A stretch of 64,000 nucleotides of DNA from Shimazuella soli (GTDB taxonomy: Bacteria; Bacillota; Bacilli; Thermoactinomycetales; Thermoactinomycetaceae): contig NZ_JAKWBN010000008.1 of the NCBI RefSeq assembly GCF_022511585.1, positions 1-64,000 of the forward strand, given 5' to 3'. The translations under genes were made by a program, and so were the position numbers. Below the pieces are notes generated by a model, which made no database searches, was not told the origin of the DNA, and saw only the letters and a list, made by a program, of their open reading frames with translations. Positions 17,219-26,850 of this stretch are shown in pieces (position 1 is the first letter of the stretch; each line of letters begins with the position of its first letter).

Positions 17219-18568
17219 ATGCTGGACTTATTAATGAAAGACATCTTAGGTACACCTGCAATATTAGTAGGCTTATTTGCACTCATTGGATTGTTGTTAC
17301 AACGAAAAAGTGCAGCAGATACCGTTTCAGGCACGCTTAAGACGGTGATGGGATTTTTTATCCTGTCAGCAGGGGCTGGTGTCATTACTGGGACACTGGA
17401 CTTCTTTGGAAAGATGTTTGAGAAAGGCTTTCATATTCAAGGAGTAATTCCTAACAACGAAGCAATTGTAGCACTTGCTCAAAAAACATTTGCAACGGAA
17501 ACAGCTATGATTATGCTTTTCGGGATGATTGTAAATATCATTTTAGCTCGCTTTACCCGTTTTCGTTATATCTTTTTGACTGGACACCATACGTTATATA
17601 TGGCATGTATGATCGGAGTTATTTTGTCTACTGGTGGGATAAAAGGTGTTCCACTTGTCGTTATCGGTTCTATCATTCTTGGATTGCTCATGGTCCTTAT
17701 GCCTGCCTTGCTTCAACCTACAGTAAGAAAAATTACTGGGTCGGATGACATTGCAGTTGGGCACTTTGGATCTGTCGGATACTTTGTTTCTGGATTAGTA
17801 GGTAAATATTTAGGAAATCCGAAAAAGTCATCGGAAGATGTAAAAGTTCCAAAGGGACTAGGATTTTTAAGGGATACCTCTGTTGCGATTTCTTTGACTA
17901 TGGCTATCATGTTTTTTGTTGTCGCATTCGCAGCTGGAAAATCTTTTATTGAATCCCAATTAAGTGGTGGACAAAACTTTATTGTATTTGCCATCACGCA
18001 AGCGATTACATTTGCTGCTGGGGTATACATTGTTTTAGCTGGAGTTCGACTAGTTATTGCCGAAATCGTACCAGCATTTAAAGGGATTGCCGATAAAATT
18101 GTTCCAAATGCTACACCTGCACTAGACTGTCCAGCAGTATTCCCATTTGCTCCTAACGCAGTAATCATCGGCTTCTTAGCCAGTTTTGTTGCTGGGGTAC
18201 TCAGCATGTTCTTGCTTCCTCTATTTGGATTAAAAGTAATTGTCCCAGGACTTGTACCACATTTCTTTACAGGTGCAACCGCAGGAGTATTTGGTAATGC
18301 CACAGGAGGAAGAAGAGGAGCAGTACTTGGATCATTTGCAAATGGTCTAATCATCAGTTTCTTACCTGCCCTGCTGCTGCCTGTTCTCGGTTCCTTAGGA
18401 TTCCAAGGAACAACCTTTGGAGATGCTGACTTTGGAGCTGTTGGTATCATATTTGGAAACTTGATCAAATTAACGCCAGTGCTTGTTTATGTGATTCCAA
18501 TCATTGTGGTTATCCTGCTTGTTGTACTTGGCATTATCAAAAATAACAAAGAAAAAACGGCAGCTTAA
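17219..18568 (+). CDS. PTS EIIC permease, ascorbate (UlaA/SgaT) type
   Basis: This 449-residue integral membrane protein has about 10-11 hydrophobic segments. The family hallmarks LTGHHTLYMACMIGVIL and the PNATPALDCPAVFPFAPNA region are visible. It is the sugar channel of a UlaABC-type PTS. The ATG at 17219 follows AAGGGGGCC. An inverted repeat at 18582-18629 separates it from tkt, which may reduce read-through. The family assignment is firm but the substrate is not. Confidence 0.93.
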   Translation: MLDLLMKDILGTPAILVGLFALIGLLLQRKSAADTVSGTLKTVMGFFILSAGAGVITGTLDFFGKMFEKGFHIQGVIPNNEAIVALAQKTFATETAMIMLFGMIVNIILARFTRFRYIFLTGHHTLYMACMIGVILSTGGIKGVPLVVIGSIILGLLMVLMPALLQPTVRKITGSDDIAVGHFGSVGYFVSGLVGKYLGNPKKSSEDVKVPKGLGFLRDTSVAISLTMAIMFFVVAFAAGKSFIESQLSGGQNFIVFAITQAITFAAGVYIVLAGVRLVIAEIVPAFKGIADKIVPNATPALDCPAVFPFAPNAVIIGFLASFVAGVLSMFLLPLFGLKVIVPGLVPHFFTGATAGVFGNATGGRRGAVLGSFANGLIISFLPALLLPVLGSLGFQGTTFGDADFGAVGIIFGNLIKLTPVLVYVIPIIVVILLVVLGIIKNNKEKTAA

Positions 18569-18581
18569 CGCATGATTGTTT

Positions 18582-18629
18582 AAGACCTCATTGATTACCT
18601 GATACATTATATAGGGTTGATGGGGTCTT
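18582..18629 (+). terminator. Intraoperon hairpin between EIIC and tkt
   Basis: AAGACCTCAT (18582-18591) pairs over ten bases, with one G-U pair, with ATGGGGTCTT (18620-18629). The following tract CTACTTT is weak. It is a probable partial terminator or processing site that sets tkt-deoC expression relative to the PTS genes. Confidence 0.6.
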
Positions 18630-18657
18630 CTACTTTAAATAAAGGTGAGGAATAAAT

Positions 18658-20670
18658 ATGACACAACACAGAGATTTGGAGCAATTGACCATCGATACCA
18701 TACGAACTTTGTCTATCGACATGGTGGAACAAGCTAATTCTGGTCATCCAGGTATGCCACTCGGGGCAGCACCAATGGCTTATGAGTTGTGGACAAAATT
18801 TTTGAAACATAATCCATCCAATCCCAGTTGGTTCAATCGAGACCGTTTTATTTTGTCAGCTGGACATGGTTCTCCTCTCTTATACAGCATCATGCATTTA
18901 CTTGGATATGATTTATCCATTGAAGATTTAAAAAGTTATCGTCAGTGGGGAAGTATCACCCATGGACATCCTGAGTATTGGTATCCAGCAGGAATTGAAG
19001 CAACAACAGGTCCACTTGGACAAGGAATTGGCATGGCTGTTGGCATGGCGATGGCGGAGGCTCATTTAGCCAAGGTATATAACCGGGATCAATATGAAGT
19101 AGTCGATCACTATACCTATGTGATCTGTGGCGATGGGGATTTGATGGAAGGTGTAGCCGCAGAAGCTGCTTCTTTAGCAGGACACCTCGGTTTAGGGAAA
19201 TTAATTGTTCTCTATGATTCCAATGATATTTGTTTGGATGGTGACCTCGACCAAGCTTTTACAGAGAAAGTCTCGGAGCGGTTTGGCGCGTATGGGTGGC
19301 AGTATTTGCGTGTAGAAGATGGAAATAACCCATCAGCGATTGGAGAAAAAATCAAAGAAGCAAAAGCAGATCAAGATCGTCCTACCTTAATCGAGATCAA
19401 AACAGTGATCGGTTTTGGAAGCCCAAATAAAGCAGGAAAATCAGCAGCGCATGGAGCACCGCTCGGTTCCAAGGAAGCCGAATTGACAAAAGAAACACTT
19501 GGCTGGGAGTATCCTCCTTTCACTGTGCCAGATGAAGTGAAAACGTTTGGACAGACTTTTGTAGAAAAAGGTATACAGGAAGAAGAACAGTGGAATCAAT
19601 TAGTAGAAAGATATGAACAATCATATCCTAAGCTAGCAGCACAATTCAAAGGAGTTATAGCAGGAGAATTGCCAGATGGATGGGATGAACTCCTACCTGA
19701 GTTCGATTCCTCCTCGAAAGCCTTAGCTACACGTGAAGCATCAGAGATGGCACTAAATGCACTCGCAAATCGTGTGCCGTCTTTGATGGGAGGATCAGCA
19801 GATTTAGCATCATCCAATAAAACACACCTCAAAGACTATCCGATATTTAGTAAAACTTCTTATGAGGGCAGAAATATTTGGTTTGGAATTCGCGAACATG
19901 CGATGGGAGCAGCATTAAATGGTTTGTCCCTCCATGGAGGAATCCGTCCATATGGTGCAACATTCTTTGTTTTTTCCGATTATTTACGGCCTGTCTTTCG
20001 ACTCTCAGCAATGATGGGTCAACCTGTTATGTATATTTTTACCCATGATAGTATCGCTGTGGGAGAAGATGGACCAACTCACGAACCTGTTGAACATTTA
20101 GCTTCTTTGCGTGCAATTCCGGACTTAACGGTGATTCGTCCAGCTGATGCTAGTGAGACATTTGCTGCTTACCGGTATGCACTGAGCCAATCAGATGGTC
20201 CTGTCGCTTTTATTTTATCACGCCAAAAACTGCCTCATCTCACCTTTGATAAAGCAAACGATGGAGTAACTCGAGGAGCCTATGTACTCGCTGATCCAAC
20301 AGATGGGAAACAAGCTGAAATCATTCTCATCGCTACCGGTTCAGAAGTAAGTCTAGCTATAGAGGCTCACAAAACATTAGCAAAAGAAGGAATTTCAACA
20401 CGGGTTGTAAGTATGCCTAGCTGGGAGTTATTTGAAAAACAACCAGTAGAATATCAAAAATCCGTATTACCTCCTTCCATACCTCACCGGTTAGCAATCG
20501 AAATGGCTTATCCGTTAGGATGGGAGCGTTATACTGGTAGCCAAGGGAAAATAGTAGGTGTCACTAGCTATGGTGCATCTGCACCTGGTGAAGTAGTAAT
20601 GGAGAAGTATGGCTTCACTGTTGCTCATATCGTAGCGGAAGCTAAGAAACTAAAAGTAAATGAATCTTAA
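18658..20670 (+). CDS. tkt: Transketolase
   Basis: This full-length 670-residue thiamine-diphosphate enzyme moves two-carbon ketol units between pentose-phosphate sugars. The ThDP-binding motif begins [13 protein letters not shown] (near residue 156). Substrate and cofactor histidines sit in [10 protein letters not shown] and [10 protein letters not shown]-like contexts, and the catalytic region [12 protein letters not shown] is present. The ATG at 18658 follows AAAGGTGAGG. Placed between the PTS genes and deoC, it is probably a second, pathway-dedicated copy and not the housekeeping one. That cannot be tested from this window. Confidence 0.95.
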   Translation: MTQHRDLEQLTIDTIRTLSIDMVEQANSGHPGMPLGAAPMAYELWTKFLKHNPSNPSWFNRDRFILSAGHGSPLLYSIMHLLGYDLSIEDLKSYRQWGSITHGHPEYWYPAGIEATTGPLGQGIGMAVGMAMAEAHLAKVYNRDQYEVVDHYTYVICGDGDLMEGVAAEAASLAGHLGLGKLIVLYDSNDICLDGDLDQAFTEKVSERFGAYGWQYLRVEDGNNPSAIGEKIKEAKADQDRPTLIEIKTVIGFGSPNKAGKSAAHGAPLGSKEAELTKETLGWEYPPFTVPDEVKTFGQTFVEKGIQEEEQWNQLVERYEQSYPKLAAQFKGVIAGELPDGWDELLPEFDSSSKALATREASEMALNALANRVPSLMGGSADLASSNKTHLKDYPIFSKTSYEGRNIWFGIREHAMGAALNGLSLHGGIRPYGATFFVFSDYLRPVFRLSAMMGQPVMYIFTHDSIAVGEDGPTHEPVEHLASLRAIPDLTVIRPADASETFAAYRYALSQSDGPVAFILSRQKLPHLTFDKANDGVTRGAYVLADPTDGKQAEIILIATGSEVSLAIEAHKTLAKEGISTRVVSMPSWELFEKQPVEYQKSVLPPSIPHRLAIEMAYPLGWERYTGSQGKIVGVTSYGASAPGEVVMEKYGFTVAHIVAEAKKLKVNES

Positions 20671-20691
20671 TCGTAACTGGAGGATTTATGT

Positions 20692-21363
20692 ATGCAGGAA
20701 TATGCCAAATTAATAGATCACACTTTGTTAAAAGCTGATGCGACTACAGCAGATATTCAAAAGTTAGCGGAAGAAGCTAAAAAATATCATTTTGCTTCGG
20801 TTTGTGTGAATCCTAGTCAAGTTCCTACTGCATTTGAAGTGTTGAAGGATACACCAAGTGTGAAAGTCTGTACGGTTATCGGATTTCCACTTGGAGCTAC
20901 TACAACAGAAAGTAAAGTTTTTGAAACCAAGCTTGCCATTCAGCAAGGTGCAACAGAAGTAGATATGGTTATTCATCTCGGCAGACTCAAACAAGGAGAT
21001 GATACATATGTACGAAATGATATACAAGCTGTAGTAGAAGAAGCAAGAGGGCAAGCACTAGTAAAAGTGATCTTGGAGACATGTTTGCTCACAGAGGAAC
21101 AAATTGTCCGCGTTTGTAAACTAGCGGTTCAAGCTGGTGCAGACTTTGTCAAAACTTCTACTGGTTTTTCTACAGGAGGAGCAACAGTAGAAGCAGTATC
21201 ACTCATGAGAAAGACAGTTGGAGATCAGTTAGGTGTGAAAGCATCTGGAGGAATTCGAAGTGCTGCTGATGTTAAAGCGATGATTGATGCAGGAGCAAGC
21301 AGGATCGGAGCTAGTGCAGGTGTAGAAATTGTCACAGGTGGAAAATCTACAACTGACTACTAA
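20692..21363 (+). CDS. deoC: Deoxyribose-phosphate aldolase
   Basis: This 223-residue class I aldolase cleaves 2-deoxyribose-5-phosphate to glyceraldehyde-3-phosphate and acetaldehyde. The Schiff-base lysine is in [15 protein letters not shown], and the second lysine in VKASGGIR. It follows tkt by 21 bases with CTGGAGG as ribosome site and is last in the PTS operon. Glyceraldehyde-3-phosphate links it to transketolase. It ends just before a strong terminator. Confidence 0.95.
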   Translation: MQEYAKLIDHTLLKADATTADIQKLAEEAKKYHFASVCVNPSQVPTAFEVLKDTPSVKVCTVIGFPLGATTTESKVFETKLAIQQGATEVDMVIHLGRLKQGDDTYVRNDIQAVVEEARGQALVKVILETCLLTEEQIVRVCKLAVQAGADFVKTSTGFSTGGATVEAVSLMRKTVGDQLGVKASGGIRSAADVKAMIDAGASRIGASAGVEIVTGGKSTTDY

Positions 21364-21378
21364 TACGGATAACGACCA

Positions 21379-21420
21379 GATTTCTCTCCACTTTACTAGG
21401 ATTGGAGAGAAATCTTTTTT
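21379..21420 (+). terminator. Intrinsic terminator after deoC
   Basis: GATTTCTCTCCA (21379-21390) and TGGAGAGAAATC (21403-21414) form a perfect 12-bp stem followed by six T. It lies between deoC and the convergent phosphopantetheinyl transferase gene and overlaps the end of the latter. Confidence 0.9.
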
Positions 21421-22094
21421 ATTTCAACCGTATAGTCTTTTGGAATTGCTACAGCTCCAAGGTAATCCTTATGTTCGAATGATACGATGGACAGTTTTTC
21501 TACATTCATCGGATTCGCTCTATCTTCTAAAAGTTGAGGTTGTTCATCAAAACTGATTGTTACCTGCTCTACAGGGTAGGATAAACCCATTCCAATAGCT
21601 TTAATATAAGCTTCTTTTCTTGTCCAAGCTCGATAAAAAGCAAGCTGTTGATCATCGGCAGCCAACTGACAAAAAGACTTACGTTCCTTGATAGATAAGA
21701 AATGTCTCGTCAAAGAAACATAGTCCTCAAGCGGTTTTATCTGTTCAATATCGGCTCCAACAGGATGAGATGCAATCGCTAATGCTGCAAATTGTTCTGA
21801 ATGACTGAGATTAAAGTGTAAAGGACAAGAAGGGATGACCAGTTCAGGTTTTCCAAATGCATTAAAATGGTAACGAATATCTCTAGGATTACAGGCTATA
21901 TAAGAAGCAATAAGCTGACGCATCATACCGTGACTGATTACATATTTTTTCTGGAGGGATGGAAAGTGAAATTTGTTCGCTTTTTCTTGTTCTTCTGCTG
22001 ATAATATAGAAAGGAATTCTTTTTCATCATAATCATTGGGATCAATGGAAAATAAATAGAGGTCTACTTGTGTAGGACAAGGTAAGTTTCGCAT
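21396..22094 (-). CDS. sfp: 4'-phosphopantetheinyl transferase, Sfp type
   Basis: This 232-residue enzyme transfers 4'-phosphopantetheine from coenzyme A to the conserved serine of carrier proteins. It has the family motifs FNLSHSEQF (P1), VGADIEQI (P2, Mg-binding Asp and Glu) and WTRKEAYIKAIGMGL (P3). Length and motif spacing match Bacillus Sfp and not the short AcpS. The ATG at 22094 follows AAAGGAT. It is 9 kb from the NRPS genes and transcribed the other way. It is the only visible candidate for activating the PCP domains at 290, 4770, 7880 and 10770. Confidence 0.95.
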   Translation of the reverse strand: MRNLPCPTQVDLYLFSIDPNDYDEKEFLSILSAEEQEKANKFHFPSLQKKYVISHGMMRQLIASYIACNPRDIRYHFNAFGKPELVIPSCPLHFNLSHSEQFAALAIASHPVGADIEQIKPLEDYVSLTRHFLSIKERKSFCQLAADDQQLAFYRAWTRKEAYIKAIGMGLSYPVEQVTISFDEQPQLLEDRANPMNVEKLSIVSFEHKDYLGAVAIPKDYTVEIKKISLQS

Positions 22095-22227
22095 AAAAAT
22101 CCTTTCTTTATAAGGGATGTTTCTTTATTATGAAATCAAATTCATTTTAAATTTTCCCATTTTTCAATCTTCCCTTATTTTCCCTATTATAAGACAGCTC
22201 GTCAAGTGCAATAAGGGAAAAAACAAT

Positions 22228-22256
22228 TTGACTCAAATGACAATTGATGCTATTCT
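22228..22256 (+). promoter_or_regulatory. Sigma-A-type promoter of the trpS T-box transcript
   Basis: TTGACT (22228-22233) and TATTCT (22251-22256) are separated by exactly 17 bases. Transcription would start near 22263, at the beginning of the T-box leader. Confidence 0.7.
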
Positions 22257-22261
22257 TTTGC

Positions 22262-22484
22262 GAAATAGGATAAAAAGCGCTGAACAAGAAAAGTACACTT
22301 TATTCTCCTTTTACAGAGAGCTTGTGGATGGTGGAAACAAGTAAAGGAATTTAGTGGAATGGGCTTGGGAGCTTTTTCGTATACTCACGTTACGAGTTCA
22401 AAGTGATTTTCTAACATAGAAAATAACTAGGGTGGCAACGCGGTCTATTTCGTCCCTAATCGCGGGATGATGTAGGCTTTTTTA
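22262..22484 (+). promoter_or_regulatory. T-box riboswitch leader of trpS
   Basis: The T-box core AGGGTGGCAACGCGG (about 22429-22443) is followed by a terminator hairpin in which CGTCCC pairs with GGGATG before a T run (ending near 22484). Upstream, the Stem I distal region AGAGAGCTTGTGGATGGTG is visible. A TGG in TTAGTGGAATGG is a plausible tryptophan specifier. Uncharged tRNA-Trp would stabilise the antiterminator and switch trpS on. The leader ends 23 bases before the trpS start. Confidence 0.93.
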
Positions 22485-22500
22485 TTTTAAAGGAGGATAA

Positions 22501-23490
<990 letters not shown>

Positions 23491-23530
23491 AAGTTTTTAG
23501 CGATAAGTAAATATTTGTAGATTAACTAGT

Positions 23531-23560
23531 GACTAGCAGAGAGAAACTTTGCTAGTCTTT
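23531..23560 (+). terminator. Intrinsic terminator after trpS
   Basis: GACTAGCA (23531-23538) pairs with TGCTAGTC (23550-23557), followed by TTTCGTTT. Confidence 0.8.
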
Positions 23561-23716
23561 CGTTTCTCATCGGATGGAGAACTATATTAGAGGAAGTTTT
23601 TTTGATTTTGGTCCTATAGGAGTATCTTTATTTTTAATAATATAATAATATTTCATATAATAAGTTTATTAGTATAGCTCTTTCAACTCTGTGATGACAT
23701 CTTAGGAGTGATAGCG

Positions 23717-24709
23717 ATGGCAAAAACCTTGTTTTCTTCGGATGTAAAATCAAAAACAAGCGAAATGATGTTCACCTATGGAATTGGTTGCCATGCCATT
23801 TTGGTTCTTCATGCTGTTGGTTTACTGCCGATAATAGAAAAGAGACCGATAAAAAAAGAGGAGCTAACAAAAAACGAAAAGTTTCCTCAACCAATGGCGA
23901 TAATAGGAGCATTTCAAGCATTGACTTATGCAAATATCGTAAAAGATGAAGAAGATCAATATTTTTTAACTGAGCCTGGGAGAGATGTAGTGGAAAATAT
24001 CGATATGTTTATCCACTGGTATAATGCATATGGAAATTTAATGGCGAAAAGTGTGGATATCGCCAAAAATTTATATGTTCCTTCACCTGAAAAAGATTAT
24101 GATTTAGATCAAGTGGCATATTCTGCTTCCTTGATCAAGAGAAGATTAATCAAACCAGTCTTAAAAGAGATCATTTCTGAATTAGAGCCGAAAGGTGTAC
24201 TATGTGATATGGGGTGTAGTTCAGGTGAATTATTGATATCTTTATGTCAAGAATTGGAGTTAGATGGACTAGGTTTTGAAAAAAGTCCAAAGATGGTTGA
24301 ACTAGCAAATAAAAATATTCAGATGAACACAGTAGGAAATATCCATGCTTATTACGCGGATTATATCAGTATCAAAGGTGTATATCCGGAAGTAGATCTA
24401 TTAATCTGTGACTTTTTCATGCATCATATAACCGATGATAGAACTTGTGTAGAAATGTTACGATCGTTTAAGACAACCTTTCCAAATAGTCGTTATATGC
24501 TCTTTATGGATAACTATACGCCAGAAATAGGTGCACAGCCAGCAGAGCTATTTGCTCCAGCTTTTGATTTTGTACATCGATTGCAAAATATTGATACACG
24601 AAATTACTCCTCATTAGAAGGAATTATAAACAATACGGGATATGATTTAGCTAAACGAATTGATTTAGATATTGCCAATAGTTATTTATGGCTATTAAAA
24701 ATGAATTAA
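23717..24709 (+). CDS. SAM-dependent methyltransferase with winged-helix N-terminal domain
   Basis: This 330-residue protein has an N-terminal helical dimerization-type domain (about 1-100), as in O-methyltransferases acting on small molecules. A class I Rossmann domain follows, with the SAM motif LCDMGCSSGELL (near residue 158). LLICDFFMHHI corresponds to motif II. The ATG at 23717 is preferred because TAGGAG lies 9 bases upstream. A GTG at 23708 would overlap that site. It is a single-gene unit. The fold suggests a secondary-metabolite substrate, but no link to the NRPS beyond 11 kb proximity can be shown. Confidence 0.82.
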   Translation: MAKTLFSSDVKSKTSEMMFTYGIGCHAILVLHAVGLLPIIEKRPIKKEELTKNEKFPQPMAIIGAFQALTYANIVKDEEDQYFLTEPGRDVVENIDMFIHWYNAYGNLMAKSVDIAKNLYVPSPEKDYDLDQVAYSASLIKRRLIKPVLKEIISELEPKGVLCDMGCSSGELLISLCQELELDGLGFEKSPKMVELANKNIQMNTVGNIHAYYADYISIKGVYPEVDLLICDFFMHHITDDRTCVEMLRSFKTTFPNSRYMLFMDNYTPEIGAQPAELFAPAFDFVHRLQNIDTRNYSSLEGIINNTGYDLAKRIDLDIANSYLWLLKMN

Positions 24710-24814
24710 ATGCAAAATACAGGTGACTGGTAGGAATATTTTCTGCCAGTTGCTTTTTTGATAAGATAAAAAAATGCGTTTATCATAAATCATTTGGAAA
24801 GGTAGGTTATTTTT

Positions 24815-25528
24815 ATGGTGATGGCTAGCAAAGAATTGCAGCTTTTACTCGAAAATTTGTCCAATAAACATTTCCTACACCATTCATCAGGGATAACAGA
24901 ATTGGAATTTGCTACTGCTTTAGCACTTTTAGCAGAAGCATCACAAATTGGCAGTTTATACCTGGATGTCTATCCAAATGATCCTGCAAGCCTAGGGATG
25001 GAATTGCTGAGAAAAGCAGCAGAAAAACATTACCCAGCAGCAATGTATGAGCTTGGTTGCCGATTAATAGAAGAGGAAAGTAGGGATACATCCGAAGGTG
25101 AAAATTGGTTGAGACAAGCAGCTGAATTAGGAAATACAGATGCAATGTGGGCACTAGGCAGTTACATACTCGATGATGAGCTTCAACCGATGAAGGAACA
25201 GGAAGGGGTGTATTGGTTAAAGCAGGCGTACCAACGGGGAAATCTGAAAGCTTTGTATGAGTGGATTGGTAGATTATTAGATGGAGATGGAGTAGAACAA
25301 AATAGTCAAGAGGGCGAGCGTTTATTGCGTAGTTTGATAGATGTTGGACAAGTAATGGCCATGAGATTATTAGGGCAGCGTCAATATGAGGGAATGGGAA
25401 TTGACAAAAATGAGCAAGAGGGGATTTACTGGTTAAATCAAGCAGCACATGAAGATGATGTTCAAGCAAAAGCGTTAATGAGACAGATAGAAATGGATAA
25501 TGGTAAAAAAGAAAGGAATGAAAGATGA
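24815..25528 (+). CDS. Sel1-repeat (TPR-like) protein
   Basis: This 237-residue soluble protein is built of four to five Sel1-like repeats of about 36 residues. Examples are GMELLRKAAEKHYPAAMYELG, GENWLRQAAELGNTDAMWALG and GIYWLNQAAHEDDVQAKALM. Sel1 repeats form an alpha-solenoid for protein binding. There is no signal peptide. Its stop overlaps the start of the following lipoprotein gene by four bases (ATGA), so the two are translationally coupled and may act together. No more specific role can be given. Confidence 0.85.
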   Translation: MVMASKELQLLLENLSNKHFLHHSSGITELEFATALALLAEASQIGSLYLDVYPNDPASLGMELLRKAAEKHYPAAMYELGCRLIEEESRDTSEGENWLRQAAELGNTDAMWALGSYILDDELQPMKEQEGVYWLKQAYQRGNLKALYEWIGRLLDGDGVEQNSQEGERLLRSLIDVGQVMAMRLLGQRQYEGMGIDKNEQEGIYWLNQAAHEDDVQAKALMRQIEMDNGKKERNER

Positions 25529-25887
25529 AACCGATAGTCGTATTGATGTGTATGGTATTTCTCATTATAGTCTCCTGCTCTTGGAATAGAGAGGAAGCGG
25601 AGCACCAGCAAAAAGAGAAACTTTTGGTTGGATGGTGGAAAGAGACAAAAAATGGCTGTCGACTCTACAATCAAATGATTTTCAAAGCAAATGGTGACTT
25701 AAAAGCGATGGTCGGCAGACATCAGTGGCTAGCTGGCTATTATAAACATGTAAAAGCAAACCTGTATGATATTGTGGTTCCTGAACCACGACATCATGAG
25801 ATCACAATAAAGGTACAAGGAAATCAAATGAAAATGAGTGCTGCTTATGTGGATTACACTTGTACAATGATAAAAAAGGAAAGATAG
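25525..25887 (+). CDS. Small lipoprotein, function unknown
   Basis: This 120-residue protein has a lipoprotein signal sequence: a hydrophobic stretch ending in LIIVSC, with the lipobox cysteine near residue 18. The mature part begins WNREEAE and contains GWWKETKNGC and three further cysteines or histidines of unknown role. It overlaps the Sel1-repeat gene by four bases, with AAAGAAAGGAATG as ribosome site. I recognise no family. Confidence 0.7.
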   Translation: MKPIVVLMCMVFLIIVSCSWNREEAEHQQKEKLLVGWWKETKNGCRLYNQMIFKANGDLKAMVGRHQWLAGYYKHVKANLYDIVVPEPRHHEITIKVQGNQMKMSAAYVDYTCTMIKKER

Positions 25888-26061
25888 AACCTGTTACAAA
25901 AGATTACATCAAAAATATCCTTTTAGACAGATAAAAATTTTCGAGAAACTATTTACAAAAGTAAGAATTAATCAAATAATAAATGGCAATAGGGTGATTG
26001 GAAATGAGAAGTTTGGTTTTATTTAGGGACATCTAGTTTATAAGAATGAAGAGGTAATGCA

Positions 26062-26571
26062 ATGGAGAATATTACAGAAATTGCAAATGTATATCATGAC
26101 TTTTTAATGGATGCCAATCAAGAAGATGAGAAAGCGGTTTCAGCCATTGAACTACTCTATTCGGAATTGGAAAGCGCCAGAATAAGAATGGAATTATTAT
26201 ATCTCAGGCAATTTGCACTATATTATATTTTGTTTAGAAGAATAGAAGATTCGTCCGTTGCCGACCTTATTTTTCAAGAAGTACATGCTCGGACTTTTCA
26301 AAATGTATGGAGGTGGGATATAAACAGTAAAAATAAAAGCATTTTAGTAGCCAAAGAATATACCAATCAAACAAATGCTATGGAATTCAATTCTGAGGAA
26401 GAAAAGTTAGAAGCAATTGGCCGCTTGTTTAGCGAAAGATTAGTAGAAAAACAATCCGATCCCCTTATCCAGCTTGGAAAGAGAGTTTCCATGAGAAATT
26501 TGGCATTTATCAATACAACATTAGATTATGCACGAGAGAAAGGCATGTCATTTATATCTTACTTTTTTTAA
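26062..26571 (+). CDS. Conserved-looking protein of unknown function
   Basis: This 169-residue, mostly helical soluble protein has a good start (ATG 26062 behind GAAGAGG) and normal codon use. It contains no signal peptide, membrane segment or motif that I recognise. It is monocistronic between the lipoprotein gene and comM. Confidence 0.55.
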   Translation: MENITEIANVYHDFLMDANQEDEKAVSAIELLYSELESARIRMELLYLRQFALYYILFRRIEDSSVADLIFQEVHARTFQNVWRWDINSKNKSILVAKEYTNQTNAMEFNSEEEKLEAIGRLFSERLVEKQSDPLIQLGKRVSMRNLAFINTTLDYAREKGMSFISYFF

Positions 26572-26738
26572 TTTTGATGAAAACACATAAATAATGAAGT
26601 TAGAACTTCCCATAAACTGTAGAAATTAAAAAATATGCAATTCATACTAATAAAAGCTGAGGATTTCCTCATGACTCATAAACTGGTTAAAATGTAAACC
26701 TAAATAAAACAGTCTTCGGACAAATGATTCAGCAAGAA

Positions 26739-26772
26739 ACAACACTGATTTATATTGCAGTGTTGTTTTTTC
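26739..26772 (+). terminator. Intrinsic terminator upstream of comM
   Basis: ACAACACTG (26739-26747) pairs with CAGTGTTGT (26758-26766), followed by a T run. It closes the unit of the unknown gene at 26062. The rest of 26572-26850 shows no gene. Confidence 0.88.
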
Positions 26773-26850
26773 ATTTCTACAAACAGGAAATACGATCATA
26801 TGTGTGGAATGTATAAACCTATAGAAAATATGTTCCGGTGGTGTGGGGAT

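Noticed and set aside
17713-18468. 251-codon open frame on the minus strand inside the PTS EIIC gene
   Set aside because: It lies wholly opposite a clear UlaA-type permease, is rich in Pro, Ala and Thr as expected from antisense of hydrophobic codons, and has no ribosome site.
24912-25565. 217-codon open frame on the minus strand across the Sel1-repeat gene
   Set aside because: It is antisense to a well-supported repeat protein and its coupled lipoprotein, with no motif and no ribosome site.
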